From: Thiobacillus denitrificans
GTDB lineage: Bacteria; Pseudomonadota; Gammaproteobacteria; Burkholderiales; Thiobacillaceae
Assembly: GCA_002403375.1 (NCBI GenBank)
Contig: DHHQ01000026.1
Coordinates: 214,877-278,876, forward strand
DNA: 64,000 nucleotides
Direction of reading: 5' to 3'
Positions 44,780-54,033 of this stretch are shown piece by piece. The translations under genes were made by a program, and so were the position numbers. How positions within the stretch are numbered: the stretch's first letter is position 1; each line of letters opens with the position of its first letter. The notes beneath the pieces were generated by a model. That model was not told the DNA's origin. It saw only the letters and a list, made by a program, of their open reading frames with translations, and did not search any database.

Positions 44780-46504
44780 ATGCGACTTCCGATCAGCCTG
44801 AAGATCTTCAGCATCACCCTGGCGCTGCTCGTGCTGATGGTGGTCGTCACCTGGCTGTCGGTGCTCAATTTCCGCCACCTCAACAACCAGGTGCGTGCGC
44901 TGTCCGACTGGTACCTGCCGCTGCAGCAGCAGGTCGCCAGCGTGGAAATCCTGATCCGCCAGCAGATGGTCCACATGGAGCGGGTGATGGCGGGGATGGA
45001 GGCGGCGCGCCCCGACCCCGAGTATCTGGCGAAGGAGTCGAACCACTTCGACATGCGCGGCGTCAACGCCGACCAGATCATCGATTCCTCGCTGCGCTTC
45101 CTCGCCGAGGCCGAAGCGGAAAAGGGCATCGAACTCGACCGCGTGACGCTCGCCGTACTTGGCAAGCAGCTGCCCGCGATCCAGACCGCCCGCCAGCACT
45201 TTCACATGACCTTCCGGCTGTTCCAGATCGAGGCCGAGGAGGGCACGCCGCGTTCGCAAACCATCGTTCGCGAATCGCTGCTGCGCGAGAAGGACACCGT
45301 CGACGTCGAGATCGGCAAGACCATCGACATCCTCAACAAGCTGACCCAGGACACCGCGATCCAGGCCAAGGCGGAGGAGAAGCGCGCGACCACGCTCAAC
45401 TGGATCGTCACCGCCATCGCCACCACGCTCGGGCTCATCTTCGCCGGTTTCGTCACCCGCTCGCTGGTCGACCCGGTCAAGCGCCTGCTGGGCGGCACCC
45501 GTGCGGTGGAGGCGGGCGATCTCGACGTGGAAATCCAGGTGCGCACGCACGACGAGCTCGCCACGCTGGCCACCTCGTTCAACCACATGGTCGTCGGGCT
45601 GCGCGAGAAGGAACGCATCCGGGAAACCTTCGGCCAGTACGTCGACCCGCGCATCGTGAAGAATCTGCTGGAGAACCGCATCGGCGCCGACCGTGGCGTG
45701 CGCCAGGTGATGACGGTGTTCTTCTCCGACCTGGAAGGCTTCACGCGGATGTGCGAGGGCCTCACGCCGGACGCTGCGGTGCGCTTCCTCAACCGCTATT
45801 TCTCGATGATGTCCGAAGTGGTCCGTGGCCAGCAGGGCATCGTCGACAAGTACATCGGCGATTCGGTCATGGCCTTCTGGGGCCCGCCTTTTGCCGATCC
45901 CGCCGATCACGCGCGGCTCGGCTGCCTCGCCGCGCTCGAGCAGATGCGGAAGATGGACGACTTCCGCGCCTGGCTGCCCGAGATGTTCGGCATCCGCCAC
46001 GGCCTGCCCGAGGTCAACGTGCGCATGGGACTCGCCAGCGGCGAGGTCACCGTCGGCAACATCGGCTCCGAGACCTCGCGCGGCTACACCGTCATCGGCG
46101 ACACCGTGAACCTCGCCTCGCGCCTCGAGCAGGCCAACAAGTTCTACGGCACCTGGATCCTCGTGAGCGAAGGCACGCGCAGTCTCGCGGGAGACAGCCT
46201 GGCCTTCCGCGAGATCGACAGCCTGCGGGTCGCCGGCAAGCTGGAGCCGGTCAGGGTCTACGAGCTGCTGGGCCTCGCAGCCGATCAGGACGACATCGGA
46301 CGGCAGCGGGTCCAGGCCTACGAAACGGGGCTCGCGCGCTATCGTGCGCAGGACTGGGACGCCGCCGAAGCGGCGTTTCGTGAATGTCTCGCCGTTTTCC
46401 CGGGAGATCGCCCCAGCCAGGCCATGCTGGAGCGCGTCGCGGCGTTCCGGCAGACGCCGCCCGAGACCGGGTGGGACGGCGTCTGGGTGGCGACCACCAA
46501 GTAG
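44780..46504 (+). CDS. Membrane adenylate cyclase (class III, HAMP-linked)
   Basis: A 574-residue receptor-type cyclase. TM1 (about 8-28) leads to a periplasmic sensor of about 175 residues, TM2 (about 205-228), a HAMP domain (about 228-285, with LVDPVKRLLGG) and the class III catalytic domain (about 300-490). FSDLEGFTRM holds metal ligand D317. DKYIGDSVMAFWGPP has the Lys that, with Asp in VIGDTVNLASRLE, favours ATP over GTP. A C-terminal helical tail (about 495-565) looks TPR-like. The sensor does not match a family I recognise. It faces the small Cys-rich gene convergently. Confidence 0.93.
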   Translation: MRLPISLKIFSITLALLVLMVVVTWLSVLNFRHLNNQVRALSDWYLPLQQQVASVEILIRQQMVHMERVMAGMEAARPDPEYLAKESNHFDMRGVNADQIIDSSLRFLAEAEAEKGIELDRVTLAVLGKQLPAIQTARQHFHMTFRLFQIEAEEGTPRSQTIVRESLLREKDTVDVEIGKTIDILNKLTQDTAIQAKAEEKRATTLNWIVTAIATTLGLIFAGFVTRSLVDPVKRLLGGTRAVEAGDLDVEIQVRTHDELATLATSFNHMVVGLREKERIRETFGQYVDPRIVKNLLENRIGADRGVRQVMTVFFSDLEGFTRMCEGLTPDAAVRFLNRYFSMMSEVVRGQQGIVDKYIGDSVMAFWGPPFADPADHARLGCLAALEQMRKMDDFRAWLPEMFGIRHGLPEVNVRMGLASGEVTVGNIGSETSRGYTVIGDTVNLASRLEQANKFYGTWILVSEGTRSLAGDSLAFREIDSLRVAGKLEPVRVYELLGLAADQDDIGRQRVQAYETGLARYRAQDWDAAEAAFRECLAVFPGDRPSQAMLERVAAFRQTPPETGWDGVWVATTK

Positions 46505-46510
46505 GTCGGG

Positions 46511-46792
46511 TCAGTTGGCGAGCGCCTCGTCGCCGTGGCAGGTGCAGCCCGGTTCGGTGCTGACGGTGTTGTCGCAGCAGACGATCTTGCCGGCGCGGCA
46601 GCCGCAGATGCCCTTGTGGCCCTTGCAGCAGTCGATCTGCGCGAGGCGATCACCGTTTGCATGCGTCAGGCAGGCCGCGGGCGAGCGCGCTTCGGTGGCG
46701 GGCATGCGGTCGACGGTCGGGTCGGCGGCGGCGGAAAGTGCGAAGCCGGCCGGCAGGAATGCCAGCGCGGCGAGCAGGGTACGGATGCGCAT
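46511..46792 (-). CDS. Small exported Cys-rich protein, unknown function
   Basis: A 93-residue protein with a Sec signal peptide (about 1-23) and nine Cys in the mature part (ACLTH, DCCKGH, ICGCR, VCCDN, GCTC). The Cys pattern with nearby His and Gly suggests disulfides or metal binding. GAGGAGA precedes the ATG at 46792, preferred over one 11 codons upstream. It faces the cyclase convergently with 6 bases between stops. No family was recognised. Confidence 0.75.
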   Translation of the reverse strand: MRIRTLLAALAFLPAGFALSAAADPTVDRMPATEARSPAACLTHANGDRLAQIDCCKGHKGICGCRAGKIVCCDNTVSTEPGCTCHGDEALAN

Positions 46793-46846
46793 CAGGGTCT
46801 CCTCGGCAGAAGCAGGCCGCCTCACTATAGCCGATCGCGTGCGCGC

Positions 46847-48007
46847 CTAGGCGTCGCGCAGCAGCAGGGCCAGCATCAGAGCCGCGGCCACCAGGATCGT
46901 CGCCAGCAGGCCGAAGGCGCTGCCGTAGCCGGCGACGCCGACCACGAAGCCGGTGAGCACCGGGCCGATCGACTGGCCGACGTCCATCACGGTGCGCAGC
47001 ACGCCCATCGACGAGCCGTAGCGGCCGTCCTTCGTCAGGTCGGCGACGAGCGCGGCGGTGGACGAGGTGACGGTGGCGAAGCCGAGGCCGAACGCGAGGC
47101 TCAGCGCCGTGAGGCCGACGAAGCTCGGGAACGCCGGCAGCAGCGCCACGCTCGCCGCACCGATCGCGAGGCCGGGCAGGATGACGCGGCGGCGCCCGAC
47201 GCGGTCGGACACGCGGCCCATCAGCGGCTTGGCGAACACGATGCTGAGAAGCTGCACGCCGAGGATGACGCCGATCTGCCACGCCGGAATGCCGAGCGAG
47301 GCGGCATACAGTGCGAGGAAGGCTTCGATCGCGCCGAACACCAGGTACTGTGCCGCCTCGACCGTGCTCACCAGCATGATGCCGCGGTCGCGCAGCACGG
47401 TTCCGAGGCTCGTCCAGAAGTGGGGCAGCTCGAGCCTGCCCTTCGGCTTCGGCTCCTCGTCTCTGAGCAGGAGGCCGGCGCCCAGCGCCAGCACCCCGGC
47501 GATCGCGCAGGCGACGTACACCGCGCCGAAGCTCGCCAGCGAGATCAGCGTGCCGCCGAGGAAGGGCGCGATCGAACGGCCGACGATGGTGACCGAGGAA
47601 TACGTCGACAGCCGTGCGGCGCGGTCGGCGCTGTAGCGTTCGGCGATCGCCGCGGTGGCCACGGTGCCGAAGATCGCGGTGGCGAAGCCGTGGTAGAAGC
47701 GCACCGCCATCAGCTGCCACGCGGTTTCGATCACCAGATAGAGGAAGGGCGCGGTGGCGAACACGACCAGCGAGGCGAGCAGCACGCGCCGCTTGCCGAG
47801 ATGGTCCGAGAGCGCGCCGGCCGGATAGCTGATGAGGATGCCGGGGATCGTCGACGCCATCACGATCCAGCCGATCTCGGCGGGCGTCGCGCCGAGCGAG
47901 GCGGCGAACAGCGGCAGCACCGGCGTCTTCGACAGCGTCGAGCTGAAGATGGCAAGGCCGCCGATGAGGGCGATGAGGACGAAGAAGGCGGGGCGGGCGG
48001 GTCTCAT
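46847..48007 (-). CDS. Major facilitator superfamily transporter
   Basis: A 386-residue protein with 12 predicted membrane helices. GALSDHLGKRRVLLASL between TM2 and TM3 and GRVSDRVGRRRVILPGL between TM8 and TM9 are the two MFS loop motifs. The family exports drugs or moves small metabolites by proton coupling; the substrate is not indicated. The start ATG is preceded by a short non-coding stretch and is divergent from the pyruvyl transferase gene, 52 bases away. It could be an efflux pump. Confidence 0.9.
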   Translation of the reverse strand: MRPARPAFFVLIALIGGLAIFSSTLSKTPVLPLFAASLGATPAEIGWIVMASTIPGILISYPAGALSDHLGKRRVLLASLVVFATAPFLYLVIETAWQLMAVRFYHGFATAIFGTVATAAIAERYSADRAARLSTYSSVTIVGRSIAPFLGGTLISLASFGAVYVACAIAGVLALGAGLLLRDEEPKPKGRLELPHFWTSLGTVLRDRGIMLVSTVEAAQYLVFGAIEAFLALYAASLGIPAWQIGVILGVQLLSIVFAKPLMGRVSDRVGRRRVILPGLAIGAASVALLPAFPSFVGLTALSLAFGLGFATVTSSTAALVADLTKDGRYGSSMGVLRTVMDVGQSIGPVLTGFVVGVAGYGSAFGLLATILVAAALMLALLLRDA

Positions 48008-48059
48008 GGTCGGGAATGTAGTGCGAAAAAAGCCGGCATGCGAAAGAATCCGCCATGTG

Positions 48060-49262
48060 ATGAAGCCAGATACCCCGTCCGTCCTGTTCGGCGCATTCGA
48101 CCGCCACAACTTCGGCGACCTGCTGTTTCCGCATCTGCTGGCGGCGCTGCTGCCGGGGCGGACGTTCGCATTCGCCGGCCTGGCGGCGCGCGACCTGCGG
48201 GGCTTCGGCGGCCACCAGGTGGTGCCGCTCGGCGGACGTCCGACGCACCTGGTCCATGCCGGCGGCGAGCTGCTGACCTGCAGTGCCTGGGAGGCAGCGG
48301 TCATGCTGCTCGACCCAGCCGACGCCCCGGGAACGGTCGCGCGCTACGACTGCGATCCGGCGGCAGGCGCCGCGTGGGCCGCCCGCCAGCTCGGCACGTC
48401 GCGCAGCGTGCCCTATGTGGCGGGGCGCGACGTGCTGGCGCCTGGCGGTACGCTGATCTTCAACGCGGTCGGCGGGGTCGAGTGGGCGCGCCTGCCGGCC
48501 GCGCAGCGGGCGGAAGCGCGGATGGCGCTCGCGCAGGCGGACTGGCTCAGCGTGCGCGATCATGTCACCCAGGCCGCGCTGCGCGCCGAGGGCATCGCCG
48601 CCCCGCTGTGCCCCGACGCGGCGGTGATGGTGGCCGCGTGCTTCGGCGACGTGATTCGCCGGCACGCTCAGCAAGGCGACGTGCGGACCACGCGCGAGGC
48701 CTTCCCGCAGGGCTATCTCGCCTGCCAGTTCAGCGCCGACTTCGCCGACGACGCGAGCCTCGACGCGCTCGCGCAGGGCCTCGCGCGCGTCGCTGCCGAC
48801 AGCGGGCTCGGGGTGGCGCTGTTCCGCGCCGGGGCGGCGCCCTGGCACGACGACGCCAGGCTTCATGCAAGCCTGCTGCGGCGGCTGCCGGCCGGCATCG
48901 CGCGGCTGTTCCCTTCCTTGCATCTGTGGGACATCTGCGCACTGATCGCGGCCAGCCGCGGCGTGGTGGCGAGCAGCCTGCACGCCCGCATCGTCGCGCT
49001 GGCGTACGGCCTGCCGCGGGTCAGCCTCACGCCGCCGCAACAGCGCGAGGGCCCTGGCAAGGTGGCGGCGTTCGCCGAGACCTGGGAGCCGGACGCGCTG
49101 CCGCGCAGCGTGGCGGTCGGCGAGGTCGCACCTGCCGTGGCGCAGGCGCTTGCGGTGCCTGCCGCCGTGCTGCACGACAACGCCGCGCAGTTGCCGGCCG
49201 CCTACCTCGAGAGCCAGGCGCATTGGGCCGGCCTGTTGCCGCCCCCGGGGCTTGCGCAATAA
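48060..49262 (+). CDS. Polysaccharide pyruvyl transferase family protein
   Basis: A 400-residue protein. It starts with LFGAFDRHNFGDLLFPHLLAA and ends with GVVASSLHARIVALAYGLPRV, the two conserved ends of the PS_pyruvyl transferase (GumL/CsaB-like) fold. Members add pyruvate ketals to sugars of exopolysaccharides or wall polymers using PEP. No glycosyltransferase cluster is nearby, so the acceptor is unknown. It is upstream of and close to the Lon-like gene (37 bases) on the same strand. Confidence 0.82.
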   Translation: MKPDTPSVLFGAFDRHNFGDLLFPHLLAALLPGRTFAFAGLAARDLRGFGGHQVVPLGGRPTHLVHAGGELLTCSAWEAAVMLLDPADAPGTVARYDCDPAAGAAWAARQLGTSRSVPYVAGRDVLAPGGTLIFNAVGGVEWARLPAAQRAEARMALAQADWLSVRDHVTQAALRAEGIAAPLCPDAAVMVAACFGDVIRRHAQQGDVRTTREAFPQGYLACQFSADFADDASLDALAQGLARVAADSGLGVALFRAGAAPWHDDARLHASLLRRLPAGIARLFPSLHLWDICALIAASRGVVASSLHARIVALAYGLPRVSLTPPQQREGPGKVAAFAETWEPDALPRSVAVGEVAPAVAQALAVPAAVLHDNAAQLPAAYLESQAHWAGLLPPPGLAQ

Positions 49263-49299
49263 TCCGGACTTGTCCGCTAATCGGCCCCGCCGCCCAAAA

Positions 49300-51741
49300 A
49301 TGCCCATCGATTCCCTGTCGCCCGCCGACCTCCGCCTGACCATCGATCCCGCCGCGCTGGGGTTCGCGGACACCTCCGAGCTGGTCGAGGAGCCGCTGCC
49401 CTGGATCGGCCAGGCGCGTGCCGAGGCCGCCGCGCGCTTCGGCCTCGCGATGGAGCTTCCCAACTACAACCTGTTCGTGCTCGGCGACGTCGGCAGCGGG
49501 CGCTCGTCGCTGCTCAAGCAGGCGATGGCCGAGGCGGCGGCGAAGCGGCGCGTGCCCCCCGACCTGTGCTACCTGCACAACTTCGACGCGCCGGAGCGCC
49601 CGCTGGCGCTCCGTCTGCCGGCGGGCGAGGGGCGGCTGTTGCGCCAGCTGCTGGCGCAGACGGTGAAGACCCTGCAGGCGGAGATCCCGCAGCGCCTCGA
49701 GGGCCAGGACTACAAGGCCGAGAGCGAGCGCATCGAGCAGGCATGGAAGGACGAGGTGGCGCGGCACTATGCAGCGCTGAGCGCGTTCGCCGAGGCACGC
49801 AGCTTTTCGCTGCACCGTGAGGCCGGGCGCATGGTGTTCACCCTGACCGGCAAGAAGGGGCAGGCGCTGACCGAGGACGAGGTGCTGGCGCTGCCGAAGG
49901 CGCGCCGCGCACAGATCGAGCAAAGCGAGCAGGAGTTGCGCGCCGAGATTACCCGCTACATCGAACTCACCCAGCCGCTCGAGCGCGCGATGAACGAAGC
50001 GCTGGCGGCGCTGCGGCGCCAGGTGGTCAAGCCGCTCGTCGAACGCGAGCTGCAGGCGATCCGCGCCGGTCTCAGGAAGCAGATCAAGGACGCGACCAAG
50101 CTCAACGCCTACCTCGAGGCGCTCGAGCAGGACGTGTTCGACAACCTCGAACTGTTCCACGGCGGCGAGGACGACGAGGGCCGCCAGGCGGACCTCGATG
50201 CGCTGCTGGCGCGCTACCGCGTCAACCTGGTCGTCGACAACGGCGGGCGCGCTGGCGCGCCGGTGATCGTCGAGGAGAATCCCCTGTTCCGCGCGCTGTT
50301 CGGCAGCATCGAATACCAGTCCGAGAACGACGTGCTGGTGACCGATTTCTCGCGCATCCGCGCCGGCAGCCTCCTGCTGGCGCATGGCGGCTTCCTGATG
50401 CTGCACCTCGCCGACGTGCTGGCCGATCCGCTGGTGTGGGAGAAGCTGCGGCGCTTCCTGCGCAGCGGGCGGCTGCAGATCGAGGAGCCCGGCGTGTCGT
50501 ACTCGCCGATCGCAGCCGTGTCGCTGATGCCGGAGGCGGTCGACGTCGAGGTCAAGCTGGTGCTGGTCGGCTCGCGCGAGCAGTACTACGAGCTGCAGGA
50601 GGCGGCACCGGAAGTCGCCCGCCACTTCCGCGCCAAGGTCGATTTCGCCGACAGCTTTCTCGCCAGCGCCGACACCCGCCGCGCGTCGGCGATCTTCGTC
50701 GCCCATGCCTGCCGCGAGCACGGGCTGCCGCACTTCTCGGCGGCGGCGGTGGCGCGGCTGCTCGAGGAGTCGCACCGCGAGGCCGGCGACCAGGCACGCG
50801 AGAGCGCGATCTTCGGCCGCACCGAGGCGCTGGTGATGGAGAGCGCGGCGATCTGCCGCGCACGCGACGCCTGTCCGGTGAGCGCGGAGGACGTCGAAGC
50901 GGCGCTCGCGGCGCACACCGCGCGCCACGATTACCCCGAGCAGCGGCTGCGCGAGGAAATCGCCGAGGGCGACGTGCTGATCGCGACTCACGGCGCGCGC
51001 ATCGGGCAGCTCAACGGCCTGACCCAGATCGACCTCGGCGACTACCGCTTCGGCCTGCCGGTGCGGCTGTCGGCGCGCGCCTACGCCGGGGAGGACGGCC
51101 TGCTCAACATCGAGCGCGAGGTCGAGTTGTCCGGTCCGATCCACGACAAGGCGGTGTTCATCCTGCAGAACTACCTGGCGGCGCTGTTCGCGCCGCTCGC
51201 GCCGCTTTCGCTCAACGCCTCGATCGTGTTCGAGCAGCAGTACCACGGGGTCGAAGGCGATTCCGCTTCCTGCGCCGAGCTGTATGCGCTGCTGTCGGCA
51301 CTGTCCGGGCTGCCGCTGAAGCAGGGCATCGCGGTCACCGGCGCGCTCAACCAGCACGGCGAGGTGCTGCCGGTGGGCGGCATCAACGAGAAGATCGAGG
51401 GCTGGTTCCGCGTCTGCGACGCGGCCGGTCTCGACGGCAGCCACGGCGTGCTGGTTCCGGCGCGCAACCGCCGCCACCTGATGCTGTCGCCGCAGGTGGT
51501 CGAGGCGGTGGCTGCGGGGCGCTTCCACATCCACGCCGCGGCGCACGTCAACGAGGGCATCGAGTTACTGACCGGCCTGGCGGCGGGCGATCCGGACGCG
51601 GCGGGGCACTACCCCCACGACAGCGTGCTGGGGCACGCGCAGGACACGCTGCTGGCGTACCGCCGGGCGGTCCAGCAGGTCGAGCATCCGCGGCCGCCGC
51701 GCCGGCATTTCCGCGCCGGCGAGCCGCCCCGGCGGCGCTGA
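49300..51741 (+). CDS. Lon-like ATP-dependent protease (YcbZ/LonH type)
   Basis: An 813-residue protein of the Lon-like AAA protease group related to E. coli YcbZ. The C-terminal protease domain has GDSAS (catalytic S655) and NEKIEGW (K698), 43 residues apart as in Lon. The N-terminal half has a P-loop-like GDVGSGRSSLL, where the usual Lys of GKS is Arg, and a long coiled-coil insert (about 130-280). The Arg could mean weakened ATP hydrolysis. Members are soluble quality-control proteases. It lacks the Lon N-domain. The ATG follows 37 bases after the pyruvyl transferase. Confidence 0.9.
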   Translation: MPIDSLSPADLRLTIDPAALGFADTSELVEEPLPWIGQARAEAAARFGLAMELPNYNLFVLGDVGSGRSSLLKQAMAEAAAKRRVPPDLCYLHNFDAPERPLALRLPAGEGRLLRQLLAQTVKTLQAEIPQRLEGQDYKAESERIEQAWKDEVARHYAALSAFAEARSFSLHREAGRMVFTLTGKKGQALTEDEVLALPKARRAQIEQSEQELRAEITRYIELTQPLERAMNEALAALRRQVVKPLVERELQAIRAGLRKQIKDATKLNAYLEALEQDVFDNLELFHGGEDDEGRQADLDALLARYRVNLVVDNGGRAGAPVIVEENPLFRALFGSIEYQSENDVLVTDFSRIRAGSLLLAHGGFLMLHLADVLADPLVWEKLRRFLRSGRLQIEEPGVSYSPIAAVSLMPEAVDVEVKLVLVGSREQYYELQEAAPEVARHFRAKVDFADSFLASADTRRASAIFVAHACREHGLPHFSAAAVARLLEESHREAGDQARESAIFGRTEALVMESAAICRARDACPVSAEDVEAALAAHTARHDYPEQRLREEIAEGDVLIATHGARIGQLNGLTQIDLGDYRFGLPVRLSARAYAGEDGLLNIEREVELSGPIHDKAVFILQNYLAALFAPLAPLSLNASIVFEQQYHGVEGDSASCAELYALLSALSGLPLKQGIAVTGALNQHGEVLPVGGINEKIEGWFRVCDAAGLDGSHGVLVPARNRRHLMLSPQVVEAVAAGRFHIHAAAHVNEGIELLTGLAAGDPDAAGHYPHDSVLGHAQDTLLAYRRAVQQVEHPRPPRRHFRAGEPPRRR

Positions 51742-51810
51742 ATATCGGGTCGAAAGGCGCAGGCGGGTCGACTATAGTGAAAGCCGAAATCCGTCAGCAA
51801 GGAGACGATC

Positions 51811-52299
51811 ATGAAAGCACTGCATCGCATGGAGCGGTTCCTCGATGAGCACCTGATTCCCTTCGACATCGTGGCGCATCCGCACTCGCAGACCAGCGTG
51901 GAAACCGCGCGCGCGGCAGGCGTGCCGCCGGGCCGGGTGGCCAAGGGCGTGCTGCTCAACGGCATGGACTGCCAGCTGGTGGCGATGATCCCGGCCGACG
52001 AGGAGGTTCATCTCGGCAAGCTGGGCATGGATCACGGCATGGAATTCAGCCTCGCCGACGAGGCCAGCGTGAGCCGCCTGTTCGGCGAATGCGAGCCCGG
52101 CGTGGTGCCCGGGTTGCCGAACGCCTGGGGCGTCGAAATGGTGTGGGACGACGATCTGCTGGCGCAGCCGGACATCTATCTGGAAGGCGGCGACCACGAG
52201 CGCCTGCTCCACATCGAAACCCGCTACCTGCGCGAAGCCTTCGGCGACGCGCCACACTGCCACTTCAGCCAGCCGCGCATGCAGCATCTGCAGGCCTGA
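51811..52299 (+). CDS. YbaK/EbsC family aminoacyl-tRNA deacylase domain protein
   Basis: A 162-residue stand-alone YbaK/ProX-type domain. HSQTSVETARAAGVPPGRVAKGVLLN and VPGLPNAWGVEMVWDDDL fit the editing-domain fold, with the conserved Lys in KGVLL. The family hydrolyses mischarged tRNAs. It has AAGGAGACG upstream and a TATAGT -10-like box at 51772. The precise amino acid edited cannot be told. It stands alone between the Lon-like gene and the retropepsin gene. Confidence 0.88.
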   Translation: MKALHRMERFLDEHLIPFDIVAHPHSQTSVETARAAGVPPGRVAKGVLLNGMDCQLVAMIPADEEVHLGKLGMDHGMEFSLADEASVSRLFGECEPGVVPGLPNAWGVEMVWDDDLLAQPDIYLEGGDHERLLHIETRYLREAFGDAPHCHFSQPRMQHLQA

Positions 52300-52499
52300 G
52301 GCTGCCGCTTCAGCGCGGCGCCCGCTCGGCGAGGCGGCGGGCCAGTCGGCCTTGCTTTCCTGCGCCTGCCACAAATGGGCGACGCGCAGCGCCAGCCCGA
52401 GGTTGCCATCCGCCAGCTGCACCCCCTTCCAAACAGCCTTGCCTATCAATATAGTCGGCTGTCACGCGCGATTAACGGAAAGATGCTGGAAGGGCCCCC

Positions 52500-53054
52500 A
52501 TGACGCCGATGCACGAGACGCCGCCCGAGGCCGGCCAGCGGCCCGCGCACAACCCGCATCGCTCGCTCGGACGCGGCATGGCGCTGGCGGCCAGCCTGGC
52601 GCTGCTGGGCGTGTTCTACCTCTACTTCGCGGACAGCCTGGAGGCGCGCAACCACCCCAATCGGCAGCTGCAGGTCGCGCCCGCCGGCGAGCTGGTGCTG
52701 AAGCGCAGCCGCGACGGCCACTACGTGTTCCCCGGCATGATCAACGGCCGGCCGGTCACCTTCCTGCTCGACACCGGCGCGACGCTGGTGTCGGTGCCGG
52801 CGCATCTGGCGGGCGAACTGGGTCTGAAGGCGGGTGCACACCAGCAGTCGGTCACCGCCAACGGTACGGTCGCCACCCGTGCCACGCGGGTGGACGCGCT
52901 GGCATTCGGACCGTTCACGCTGCAGGGCGTGCCGGCCAGCCTCAATCCGGGAATGGCCGACGACCAGGTGCTGCTCGGGATGAGCGTGCTGAAACACCTG
53001 GAGTTCAGCCAGCGTGGCGACACCCTGATCCTGCGTCCGCTGGAAAGCCGGTGA
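52500..53054 (+). CDS. Membrane-anchored retropepsin-like aspartic protease (clan AA, TIGR02281-like)
   Basis: A 184-residue protein with an N-terminal cytoplasmic stretch, one membrane helix (about 26-46) and a periplasmic single-domain aspartic protease. FLLDTGATLVSVPAHLA holds the DTGA catalytic motif (about residue 91), and LLGMSVLKHLEF is the matching hydrophobic motif. Retropepsins act as dimers. The role in bacteria is poorly known. The 200 bases before it hold no gene I can support. It is followed by the cspA leader. Confidence 0.88.
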   Translation: MTPMHETPPEAGQRPAHNPHRSLGRGMALAASLALLGVFYLYFADSLEARNHPNRQLQVAPAGELVLKRSRDGHYVFPGMINGRPVTFLLDTGATLVSVPAHLAGELGLKAGAHQQSVTANGTVATRATRVDALAFGPFTLQGVPASLNPGMADDQVLLGMSVLKHLEFSQRGDTLILRPLESR

Positions 53055-53206
53055 AAAAAAAGCTTTGACGTGCCCGGCTTCTGTGTTATTAATAACGCGT
53101 CTGTTGGATTCAAGCTTTAAATTGCGGTACCTCTGGTAAGCCTTTTTCCTTGAAATTCGATTGATAGGGCATGTCGCCCAATTTTTTAGATAGATAGGAA
53201 ACAAAG
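53055..53206 (+). promoter_or_regulatory. AT-rich promoter and leader of the cold-shock gene
   Basis: This region is markedly less GC-rich than the rest of the window (GTTATTAATAACGCG at about 53084, long T and A runs near 53145-53185). It contains the likely promoter and a long 5' leader before the ATG at 53207, with TAGGAAAC as ribosome-binding site. Long structured leaders that change folding with temperature are known for CspA genes. No fold was computed here. Confidence 0.5.
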
Positions 53207-53413
53207 ATGGAAACGGGTACTGTTAAGTGGTTTAACGATGCAAAAGGTTTTGGCTTCATCACCCCGGACAACGGCGGCGAAGACCTGTTCGCTCATTTCT
53301 CCGCAATCAACTCCAGCGGCTTCAAGTCCCTGCAGGAAAACCAGCGCGTCAGCTTCGAAGTGACGACCGGTCCCAAGGGCAAGCAGGCTTCGAACATCCA
53401 GGTCGTGTCGTAA
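53207..53413 (+). CDS. cspA: Cold-shock protein CspA family
   Basis: A 68-residue cold-shock domain with METGTVKWFNDAKGFGFITP (RNP1) and DLFAHFSAI (RNP2). It binds single-stranded RNA and DNA and acts as an RNA chaperone. Only one CSD, no extensions. It has an AT-rich leader upstream and a strong intrinsic terminator 18 bases after the stop, so it is monocistronic. Confidence 0.97.
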   Translation: METGTVKWFNDAKGFGFITPDNGGEDLFAHFSAINSSGFKSLQENQRVSFEVTTGPKGKQASNIQVVS

Positions 53414-53431
53414 TCATTCCGACCTGATGTG

Positions 53432-53459
53432 AAAAACCCCGGTTCGCCGGGGTTTTTTT
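53432..53459 (+). terminator. Intrinsic terminator of cspA
   Basis: AAAAACCCCGG-TTCG-CCGGGGTTTTT: an 11-bp stem with a TTCG loop and a T7 tail. It begins 18 bases after the cspA stop. Confidence 0.95.
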
Positions 53460-53487
53460 ATGGCCATCTTCACTTGCGGAACGCTCC

Positions 53488-54030
53488 ATGGCACTCAAGG
53501 CCACCATCTACAAAGCCGACCTCCAGATCGCCGACATGGACCGCCATGTCTACGGCGAGCACGCGCTGACCATCGCGCGTCATCCCTCCGAAACCGACGA
53601 GCGCATGATGGTGCGGGTGCTCGCGTATGCGCTCTACGCCCAGGAGGGAATCGCCTTTACCAAGGGCCTGTTCGACGTTGACGAGCCTGAGGTGTGGGTG
53701 AAGAACCTGGCCGGCGAGATCACCCTGTGGATCGACCTCGGCCAGCCCGACGAGGCGCGCATCCGGCGCGCCTGCAGCCGTGCCGACCAGGTCGTCGTGC
53801 TGTGCTACAGCAGCAGCTGCGAGGTGTGGTGGAAGCAGATCGCGAGCAAGCTCACGCGCTTTGCCAACCTGACCGTTCTGCAGCTTGCCGCCGACACCAG
53901 CCAAGCGCTCGCGTCGCTGGCCGCACGCGGGATGCGTCTGCAGTGCATGGTGCAGGACGGCGAGATCTGGCTCAACAGCGACGAGGCAAGCGTGCCCGTC
54001 AGGCTGACCCCGCTGCAGGCGGCGGGCTGA
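53488..54030 (+). CDS. yaeQ: YaeQ family protein
   Basis: A 180-residue protein matching YaeQ over its length. MALKATIYKADLQIADMDRH and LTIARHPSETDERMMVRVLAYAL are characteristic, as is LTLWIDLGQPDEARIRRACSRA-like sequence in the middle. YaeQ has a PD-(D/E)XK-like fold and an unclear cellular role (multicopy suppression in an RfaH-related context has been reported for E. coli). It starts 28 bases after the cspA terminator and converges on the Cys-rich lipoprotein gene, with 3 bases between stops. Confidence 0.9.
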   Translation: MALKATIYKADLQIADMDRHVYGEHALTIARHPSETDERMMVRVLAYALYAQEGIAFTKGLFDVDEPEVWVKNLAGEITLWIDLGQPDEARIRRACSRADQVVVLCYSSSCEVWWKQIASKLTRFANLTVLQLAADTSQALASLAARGMRLQCMVQDGEIWLNSDEASVPVRLTPLQAAG

Positions 54031-54033
54031 GCC

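Noticed and set aside
52300..52499. Possible minus-strand gene between ybaK and the retropepsin gene
   Set aside because: The frame continues into the antisense of ybaK and has no family match; a short intergenic region is more likely.
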